Origin: Clostridiales bacterium
Lineage (GTDB): Bacteria > Bacillota > Clostridia > Tissierellales > Dethiosulfatibacteraceae
Direction: 5' to 3'
Length of the DNA stretch: 5,072 nt
NCBI GenBank assembly: GCA_003446975.1
Contig: DMAP01000364.1
Span: 1 to 5,072 of the forward strand
The position numbers were made by a program, and so were the translations under genes. Below the pieces are notes generated by a model that did no database searches, had not been told where the DNA came from, and was given only the letters and a program-made list of their open reading frames with translations. Positions 1-4,616 of the stretch are shown here, one piece after another. Every line of letters starts with the position of its first letter. Position 1 is the first letter of the stretch.

Positions 1-1674
1 CATCAAGGCAATGTCTGCATTTTCAATTGCCACTTCAGAGCCTGCAGCGCCCATCGCAGTACCTACTGATGCGGTAGTCAATGAGGGTGCATCATTCACA
101 CCATCTCCTACCATGGCCACATGATGATATTTTTGAGAAAGCTCTTGAAGTCTAGTCACTTTTTGATCGGGGAGTAACCTTGCATATACAGTATCGATGC
201 CAATTTTTTGTGCGACAGCCTGGGCTGCGTTGTCATTATCTCCGGTGAGCATGGCAGTTTTTACACCGAGCGAATGGAGTTTGGTGATAGTGTCCTTGCT
301 TTCAGACCTTAAAGCATCGACTATACCCAAAACACCTTTGACTTTTTTGTTATCACTGACCACAATGGCGGTTTTACCCTCGGCCTCAAATCTACCCACA
401 ATGTCGATTACCTTTTGATTCACAGGGTGGTCTTCCATTACGAATTGAAGTGTGCCAATACAATGATGCTTATCTACGCAGACCAAGCAATCACCACTAA
501 TGCCTTTTCCCATCAGAGCCTTAAAGTTCTGATACTCATGGTTAGATTTTGAATGTGACTGGGCACTTTCGATAATACTTTTTGCGATAGGATGTTCTGA
601 AAATGCTTCTGCTCCTGCAACACAAGCCAGTAGTTCAGACTGGCTATAGCCATTTAGCGGTACTATATCTGATACCTGGGGCTCACCCATCGTGAGCGTT
701 CGGGTCTTATCAAAAGCAATCGCGCGGATTTTGCCAATTTCTTCTAAGAATTGCCCGCCTTTAATCACTACACCGCGTTTACTAGCATTACCAATTGCAG
801 AAAAAACACTAATCGGTGTTGAGATGACTAGAGCGCAAGGGCAAGCAATCAGAAGAATAGTTAAGCTTTGAATAAACCAATGTTGAAACGGCTGTCCGAA
901 CATGACCACAGGAATAATTGTCAGTAATAGCGCCACCACAAAGACAGTTGGGGTATATATTTGAGCAAATTTCTCAATAAATTTAGTAATTTGAGATTTA
1001 CGTTCAGCGGCTTGAAATGTCAGATCGACAATTTTAGCCAAGGTAGTGTCTTTGCTTGTTTTGGTAACTTTAATTTCTAAATATCCTTGGTTATTGAGCG
1101 TCCCGGCAAAAACCAATTCGCCAATAAACTTAGTTTTGGGTAATGGCTCGCCCGTAATCGAACTTTCGTCAACCAGCGACTCTCCCTTAACGACCAATCC
1201 GTCTAAAGGAATGTAGTCACCTGGCTTAACTACCACAATTTCATCAAGATTAATCTCTTCAACGGGACGCCTGGCATTTTCACCCAACACTTGGGCAGTT
1301 TTGGGAGTTTTTTCCACCAATTCTTCTAGTGCGTGCTGACTTTTGTTAATCCCAAATTCTTCTAGTGCCTCACTAACTGCAAAAAGCACAATGATAATGA
1401 CCGCTTCTTCAAGCTCACCTAAATAAAAGGCGCCAATGGTTGCCACTGTCATCAATAAGTTAATGTTTGAAAAACGAAGTCTCAGAAGACTGTGAATTCC
1501 CCCCAATATGACGTCTTTGCCAAAGATATAAATAATCCCCAAGAATAAAGGGTGCTCAATAACTGCTGGTAAATGAATCGAAAAGAAGGACAGGATTTCT
1601 AAAGGAATGACTATAGCCAACGCAAGTGCGAGTTGTCTGATTTTTGGCTGTTTAAGTAATTCCATAATAAGCAT
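1..1674 (-). CDS. P1B-type heavy-metal-translocating ATPase (Zn/Cd/Pb-like), C-terminus cut off by the window edge
   Basis: This is a membrane pump that uses ATP to move a soft or transition metal ion across the cytoplasmic membrane, probably outward. The 558 visible residues (counted from ATG 1674) show the family order: four N-terminal helices (about 14-110), the actuator-domain motif TGE (174-176), and CPC in the metal-binding helix (278-280). These are followed by the phosphorylation motif DKTRTLT (D322), SEHP (359-362), TGDN (477-480) and GDGVNDAP (523-530). CPCALVISTP is typical of the ZntA/CadA group rather than the copper group (CPCALGLATP). The last helices, which would refine specificity, are missing. 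There is no N-terminal HMA domain; a separate HMA protein is encoded at 2503-2715. The motif has Arg325 where Gly is nearly universal. The start is uncertain: ATG 1674 and ATG 1665 are both possible and neither has a clear Shine-Dalgarno. The reading frame is the same as that of the upstream dsbA-like gene, whose stop lies 39 bases away, so co-transcription is likely. Confidence 0.95.
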   Translation of the reverse strand, partial: MLIMELLKQPKIRQLALALAIVIPLEILSFFSIHLPAVIEHPLFLGIIYIFGKDVILGGIHSLLRLRFSNINLLMTVATIGAFYLGELEEAVIIIVLFAVSEALEEFGINKSQHALEELVEKTPKTAQVLGENARRPVEEINLDEIVVVKPGDYIPLDGLVVKGESLVDESSITGEPLPKTKFIGELVFAGTLNNQGYLEIKVTKTSKDTTLAKIVDLTFQAAERKSQITKFIEKFAQIYTPTVFVVALLLTIIPVVMFGQPFQHWFIQSLTILLIACPCALVISTPISVFSAIGNASKRGVVIKGGQFLEEIGKIRAIAFDKTRTLTMGEPQVSDIVPLNGYSQSELLACVAGAEAFSEHPIAKSIIESAQSHSKSNHEYQNFKALMGKGISGDCLVCVDKHHCIGTLQFVMEDHPVNQKVIDIVGRFEAEGKTAIVVSDNKKVKGVLGIVDALRSESKDTITKLHSLGVKTAMLTGDNDNAAQAVAQKIGIDTVYARLLPDQKVTRLQELSQKYHHVAMVGDGVNDAPSLTTASVGTAMGAAGSEVAIENADIALM

Positions 1675-1713
1675 AGTGTTTGTTCGATTAATTTCATGGT
1701 TTATCCAACCAAT

Positions 1714-2448
1714 TTATGGGGTTGGACTGGCAGTTGAACTAGGCGATGCTTCTTTAGTGGCCTCAGCTGGAGTGCTCTTTAGTAACTCTGCCTTTATGAA
1801 GGTTTTGAAATCCTCCAAACCTTTTGGATTGGGAATCTTACTGCCATTAACAAAAAAGCTAGGTGTCCCTGACACTCCAAGTCTGGTTCCCGCATTCTTA
1901 TCCCGATCCACCCGTGCCTTAGACTCTTTGGAGCTAACATCCTTAGCATATTGTTCCATGTTTAAGCCTAATTTTCTTGCGTAATCTTCAAATATTTTAG
2001 GGTTAGCAGCAGGTTTTTCTCCCCAGGATTTTTGTTCCGTAAACAACAGGTCGTGCATTTCCCAATATTTTCCTTGTTTGGCAGCTGCTTCGACAGCCAA
2101 AGCTGCTGGGACACTGTTCTTATGTCCTGGGAGTGGGAAATAACGGGTTACAAACCTAACATCTTGGCCAAATTCATCCATCAAAGCTTTCACTACCGGA
2201 TAGTAGGCACCACATGCCTCACATTCAAAGTCTAGATATTCAACGATAGTGACTTTGGCCTCTTTATTGCCTTTAATATAATCGTCACTCACAACTTCCA
2301 ACAGTTTTTGTTGATCTTCAGATAACGCTACTGATTTCCCTGTGCTACTTGAGCTGGTATCGGATTTACCGAGGAACCAAACCGCACCCACCAAAAGAAC
2401 TATTGTCGCTACGATGATACCAATAACAAACTTTTTTTCGCTGTTCAT
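1714..2448 (-). CDS. Membrane-anchored DsbA-like thiol-disulfide oxidoreductase with CEAC active site
   Basis: This 244-residue protein has an N-terminal signal anchor (basic start, hydrophobic 8-26) and a serine-rich linker (31-37). An extracytoplasmic DsbA/Thioredoxin_4-type domain follows from about residue 53. The segment VTIVEYLDFECEAC places the redox cysteines at C76 and C79, and GVSGTP supplies the cis-proline (P196) that packs against the active site. These are the only cysteines, as expected for a dedicated dithiol/disulfide enzyme. The C-terminus (225-244) is a Pro/Ser/Thr/Ala-rich tail with no obvious fold. The family makes, breaks or reshuffles disulfides in exported proteins; which direction applies here cannot be read from sequence. 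CEAC has an acidic residue between the cysteines, unlike the CPFC of the paralogue at 3785-4552, so their redox potentials probably differ. The start at 2448 is well supported by GGAGGT six bases upstream. The gene has its own palindrome and promoter-like region upstream, and leads into the metal ATPase. Confidence 0.93.
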   Translation of the reverse strand: MNSEKKFVIGIIVATIVLLVGAVWFLGKSDTSSSSTGKSVALSEDQQKLLEVVSDDYIKGNKEAKVTIVEYLDFECEACGAYYPVVKALMDEFGQDVRFVTRYFPLPGHKNSVPAALAVEAAAKQGKYWEMHDLLFTEQKSWGEKPAANPKIFEDYARKLGLNMEQYAKDVSSKESKARVDRDKNAGTRLGVSGTPSFFVNGSKIPNPKGLEDFKTFIKAELLKSTPAEATKEASPSSTASPTP

Positions 2449-2454
2449 ATATTT

Positions 2455-2460
2455 ACCTCC
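2455..2460 (-). promoter_or_regulatory. Strong Shine-Dalgarno of the CEAC dsbA-like gene
   Basis: GGAGGT on the minus strand lies six bases before ATG 2448. It is the only near-consensus ribosome binding site in the window: the starts at 4552, 2715 and 1674 have none, and the one at 3764 has only GGAG eleven bases away. It fixes the start of this gene. Confidence 0.85.
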
Positions 2461-2463
2461 ATT

Positions 2464-2482
2464 TTACTATGTTTTGTAGTAA
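2464..2482. promoter_or_regulatory. Palindromic operator candidate upstream of the CEAC dsbA-like gene
   Basis: TTACTATGTTTTGTAGTAA has perfect 6-bp arms, TTACTA and TAGTAA, around seven bases. The arm TACTA-N7-TAGTA has the same geometry as the perfect palindrome at 4580-4596 upstream of the other dsbA-like gene. The minus-strand form, TTACTACA followed by a TAGTA half, resembles the TACA/TGTA half-sites known for BlaI/MecI/CopY winged-helix repressors, although one inner half here is degraded (CATA in place of TGTA). It lies immediately upstream of the Shine-Dalgarno, where a bound repressor would block initiation. Its identity as an operator is inferred from the matching pair and its position. 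Confidence 0.55.
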
Positions 2483-2500
2483 GTCAGCAATGACTTACAA
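2473..2500 (-). promoter_or_regulatory. Weak promoter candidate for the CEAC dsbA-like gene and ATPase
   Basis: On the minus strand TTGTAA (2500-2495) and TACAAA (2478-2473) are separated by 16 bases, and each matches four of six consensus positions. The -10 candidate occupies the same place within the palindrome as the -10 box of the better promoter at 4588-4616, which is the main reason to believe it. The genes at 2448 and 1674 may also be reached by read-through from the upstream promoter. Confidence 0.35.
2479..2498. repeat. Perfect 8-bp inverted repeat with 4-base loop, overlapping the operator candidate
   Basis: GTAAGTCA and TGACTTAC are separated by GCAA on the plus strand (TTGC in the transcript of these genes). 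It lies between the HMA stop codon and the second dsbA-like gene and shares its GTAA/TTAC end with the palindrome at 2464-2482. No U-run follows it in the direction of transcription, so a classical intrinsic terminator is unlikely. It could be a second protein-binding site, or an RNA hairpin that shapes processing or protects the upstream message. Confidence 0.5.
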
Positions 2501-2502
2501 TT

Positions 2503-2715
2503 TCAAATAATTTTAACGTCATAGTTAAGTTGCTTTAGCCTTGCGATGATAGTTTTTTGATCAACCACCTTCGGATCAAACGTCACGGTAGTGCATTGCT
2601 TAGCGTAGTTAGTACTAGCTTCCACAACGCCTTCCAAATCTTCTAAATCAAAATCTATGCTCATGGCACAGCTGGTACATTCTAAATTGGTTACTTTAAA
2701 AGTAATCGTTTTCAT
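2503..2715 (-). CDS. Stand-alone HMA-domain metal-binding protein (CopZ-like size and fold)
   Basis: The 70 residues form one ferredoxin-like HMA domain from end to end. The metal-binding loop LECTSCA places ligands C13 and C16 after the first strand; the loop usually begins with Met-His/Thr-Cys and here begins with Leu-Glu-Cys. A further Cys41 lies in YAKQC before the third strand, and a family-typical tail near LNYDV closes the fold. There is no signal peptide, so the protein should be cytoplasmic. Such proteins bind a soft metal ion (Cu(I) or Zn/Cd-type) and pass it to a partner. The pump at 1-1674 has no HMA domain of its own, so this protein is the natural candidate donor or regulator. 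It starts five bases after the stop of the DsbD-like gene with no clear Shine-Dalgarno, which suggests translational coupling. The metal cannot be assigned from sequence. A possible mercury role (MerP-like) is less likely because there is no export signal. Confidence 0.9.
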   Translation of the reverse strand: MKTITFKVTNLECTSCAMSIDFDLEDLEGVVEASTNYAKQCTTVTFDPKVVDQKTIIARLKQLNYDVKII

Positions 2716-2720
2716 TGTAA

Positions 2721-3764
2721 TTAAATAACAGTTATTACACCTTGATACATGCCCATGCTACACATAAAAGCTAGGGGTCCGGGTGTTTTGGGTGCCGTAA
2801 ATTCCAAAGCGTCTGATTGACCAACTGACACCACTCGCTGAATATTAAGTTTCGGTATGGTTAACGATTGAGCACAGCCACCACCACCCCGATTAATAAT
2901 ATTTAATTTCACCTTAGAACCAGCTTTAATTGTCAGATTGGCAGGATCAGTCTCATAACCATTTTGGGTAATATAGATAGTAGCCTCAGAAACTGGCTTT
3001 GCGGCAACTGTAGTGCTTCCCGCTACTTTACCGGAGCTACAAAAACTAATGGCGCATTCAACCTTAGTTAAAAGGTTTGTAAATGTGTAAGGGCTTCCTG
3101 TTAGCGCAATTGTTCCATTCAAGTTAAAGGTTGCTAACAATAATATTGCCGTCGCTGCTGCAGTGTTAAACGCGCCACTTGCGAGCTTGTTTATACTACG
3201 AGCGAAAACTCCGAGAAGTAAAAAGAGTGGCGAAGTGCCCAAGATAAACGCAAACATAGCTAGTCCACCAGCCAGCGGGGATCCAGTAGTAAGAGCATAG
3301 GCCATGGTTGCTTGAGTGGCGCCACAAGGAATTAGTACCGTCATTGCCCCAAGAATTGCCGGGCCAAAAATTTCTTGCCTTTTGGACTGGTTTTTAATTA
3401 GCCTAGTAAATACTTTTGGAGGTTGAATAACAAAGTAGCGAAAAAGTGGATGTACTTGCAGTAAATTTAGAGCCGTTCCTACCATAAAAATTACAGCACT
3501 TAACTGTAAGATAACTCGAGCGGTTAGTGAAAGTTGAAACAAAGATCCTAACCCTCCAAGTAACACTCCCAGAAGTGTATAGGCTATCAATCTTGTGATC
3601 AAAAAGGAAGCGACCGGAATCCATGATCCCGATCGCTTCTCTAAGTCAGACTCTAGATTTTTCTCTTGCTGGGCGATTGAGCTGGCAAGCAAGCCTCCCT
3701 GTACTGCTAAGCAAGTTATGCCGCCTGCAAATAGGCCTGTGATGAAGATAGAAAATATATCCAT
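2721..3764 (-). CDS. DsbD/CcdA-like (UreH/TauE-type) six-helix membrane protein fused to a C-terminal cupredoxin domain
   Basis: The 347 residues fall into two parts. Residues 1-220 hold six predicted helices (about 3-29, 48-71, 82-102, 133-158, 163-187 and 196-219). The signature TCLAVQGGLL gives C18 in helix 1, and VLIPCGATQATMAYALTTGS gives C147 in helix 4. This pairing is typical of the DsbD/CcdA transmembrane family, which shuttles reducing equivalents from the cytoplasm to extracytoplasmic partners. A linker carrying C237 and C242 leads to residues 262-347. These resemble a cupredoxin (ITQNGYETDPANLTIKAGS, then FMCSMGMYQGVITV), presumably outside the cell membrane. The cupredoxin part contains no histidine, so the candidate ligands are C297, C335, M337 and M339. 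The gene starts 20 bases after the CPFC dsbA-like gene, with GGAG eleven bases before ATG 3764, and is followed five bases later by the HMA gene. Its neighbours suggest it feeds electrons or metal to the DsbA-like proteins. A pure metal or sulfur-compound transport role is the alternative. Confidence 0.88.
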   Translation of the reverse strand: MDIFSIFITGLFAGGITCLAVQGGLLASSIAQQEKNLESDLEKRSGSWIPVASFLITRLIAYTLLGVLLGGLGSLFQLSLTARVILQLSAVIFMVGTALNLLQVHPLFRYFVIQPPKVFTRLIKNQSKRQEIFGPAILGAMTVLIPCGATQATMAYALTTGSPLAGGLAMFAFILGTSPLFLLLGVFARSINKLASGAFNTAAATAILLLATFNLNGTIALTGSPYTFTNLLTKVECAISFCSSGKVAGSTTVAAKPVSEATIYITQNGYETDPANLTIKAGSKVKLNIINRGGGGCAQSLTIPKLNIQRVVSVGQSDALEFTAPKTPGPLAFMCSMGMYQGVITVI

Positions 3765-3784
3765 TAGTTAGGTAGCTCCGTGTA

Positions 3785-4552
3785 TTATTGCTTTAGGGCC
3801 GCATCAATCATTGACTTAATTTGCTCAAATGGTAATGCGCCTGGGACGAGTTGGGTTTGACCCTTAGCGTCGATAATAATAGTGCCTGGAGTGCCCGATA
3901 CGCCCTCTTCAGATCCTTTGGCCATTTGATCTTTTACTTTTTGGGCATATTTAGCCGAATCTAGACATTGCTGGAACTTGCTTTGATTGACACCTAGCTC
4001 AGCTGCCAAAGGACCCAGTTTTTCTAGGGCAAAGCCAGTGCCGTTACCAGTAGTTCTGGCAAAGATGGCATCTGCATACTTCCAGAATGCATCAGTGCCA
4101 CCAAGCTCATTGATACACCAGCCAGCTTCAGCCTCCTTTTGGGCGTTAGCATGAAAAGACAAAGGATAATCTCGATATACCCACTTTACCTTGTCACCAT
4201 ATTCTTTCATGACTTGTTGCATAGTGGGATGAAAGCGAATACAAAAGGGACACTCAAAGTCTGAGTATTCAACTAAAGTAACTTTAGCGTTTTTGTTACC
4301 TTTAATTCTATCGTCACTTGTTAACTCAGGAGTTTTGAGAGCAACTTTTGGTTGGGTATCTCCGGCTGCTGCAGGAGCTTGGGCAGAGGGTTTAGCCGCT
4401 ACTAACGAACCTCCATTACCCTCAAGATACTTTACTTTTGTATATAACGATCCCATCGCAAACGCTGATACAGTCAAGGCGATTACAAGAATAATATTTA
4501 GATTACCGGCAAATATATTTTTAGGTACAAGACCTTTTTTATCTTCAGTCAT
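3785..4552 (-). CDS. Membrane-anchored DsbA-like thiol-disulfide oxidoreductase with CPFC active site
   Basis: This 255-residue protein has a short cytoplasmic N-terminus, one signal-anchor helix (about 18-36) and an Ala/Pro-rich linker (50-68). The extracytoplasmic DsbA/Thioredoxin_4-like domain begins near residue 80. VTLVEYSDFECPFC gives the redox pair C101-C104, and GVSGTP gives the cis-proline P222. Two extra cysteines, C146 (AGWCINEL) and C196 (FQQCLDSA), lie in the helical insert and probably form a structural or regulatory disulfide, as in several Gram-positive and actinobacterial DsbA-like proteins. The likely role is disulfide formation in exported proteins; no VKOR or DsbB partner is visible in the window. 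It is the first gene after the promoter at 4588-4616 and begins the run dsbA-like, dsbD-like, HMA. ATG 4552 lacks a clear Shine-Dalgarno, but the anchor helix is correctly placed from it and no better start is seen. It shares the DDxIKGNKxAKVTxVEYxDFE segment with the paralogue at 1714-2448, so the two are likely old duplicates. Confidence 0.94.
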   Translation of the reverse strand: MTEDKKGLVPKNIFAGNLNIILVIALTVSAFAMGSLYTKVKYLEGNGGSLVAAKPSAQAPAAAGDTQPKVALKTPELTSDDRIKGNKNAKVTLVEYSDFECPFCIRFHPTMQQVMKEYGDKVKWVYRDYPLSFHANAQKEAEAGWCINELGGTDAFWKYADAIFARTTGNGTGFALEKLGPLAAELGVNQSKFQQCLDSAKYAQKVKDQMAKGSEEGVSGTPGTIIIDAKGQTQLVPGALPFEQIKSMIDAALKQ

Positions 4553-4579
4553 ATGGTTTTAACATGAATAATTAATAAC

Positions 4580-4596
4580 TACTACAAAGTGTAGTA
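4580..4596. promoter_or_regulatory. Perfect palindromic operator candidate (TACTACA-N3-TGTAGTA)
   Basis: Seven-base arms match exactly around AAG on the plus strand. The TACA/TGTA core is the hallmark of BlaI/MecI/CopY-family repressor sites, although the classical spacing between TACA and TGTA is two bases and here it is three. The -10 box of the promoter at 4588-4616 lies inside it, the standard arrangement for repression. A related copy is found at 2464-2482 before the second dsbA-like gene. The neighbouring M56/BlaR1-like gene fits a BlaI-type regulator, which would be encoded beyond the right edge. Repressor identity is inferred. Confidence 0.68.
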
Positions 4597-4616
4597 ACTT
4601 ATTAACCACCTGTCAA
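4588..4616 (-). promoter_or_regulatory. Sigma-70-type promoter of the dsbA-like / dsbD-like / HMA operon
   Basis: On the minus strand a perfect -35 box TTGACA (4616-4611) is followed by exactly 17 bases and TACACT (4593-4588; four of six -10 matches). Transcription should begin near 4581, giving a leader of about 30 bases before ATG 4552. The -35 box overlaps the TGA stop codon of the peptidase gene, so the promoter is wedged directly against the end of that gene. The -10 box lies within the palindrome at 4580-4596. Confidence 0.7.

Noticed and set aside
197..418. 73-codon plus-strand open frame
   Set aside because: It lies entirely opposite the ATPase coding sequence, whose catalytic motifs are unmistakable on the minus strand. 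No Shine-Dalgarno or recognisable domain.
1611..1697. 28-residue minus-strand frame starting at ATG 1697 and overlapping the ATPase start
   Set aside because: No Shine-Dalgarno, and most of it lies out of frame within the ATPase coding sequence; likely chance.
1607..1984. 125-codon plus-strand open frame across the dsbA-like/ATPase junction
   Set aside because: Antisense to two well-supported genes. Its composition mirrors their codons and it shows no domain signature.
2032..2235. 67-codon plus-strand open frame
   Set aside because: Antisense shadow within the CEAC dsbA-like gene.
2716..2739. Inverted repeat TGTAAT ... ATTACA at the DsbD-like/HMA junction
   Set aside because: Short AT-rich arms 12 bases apart, partly inside coding sequence, with no promoter nearby; consistent with chance.
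3403..3624. 73-codon minus-strand open frame inside the DsbD-like gene
   Set aside because: Out-of-frame overlap within strongly supported transmembrane coding sequence; no ribosome binding site or domain.
4293..4562. 89-codon plus-strand open frame
   Set aside because: Antisense to the signal-anchor and linker region of the CPFC dsbA-like gene; no features of its own.
4580..4596. Palindrome read as a transcription terminator of the peptidase gene
   Set aside because: The stem is AT-rich with a 3-base loop and no continuous U-run follows. Its overlap with a good -10 box and its twin at 2464-2482 fit an operator better.
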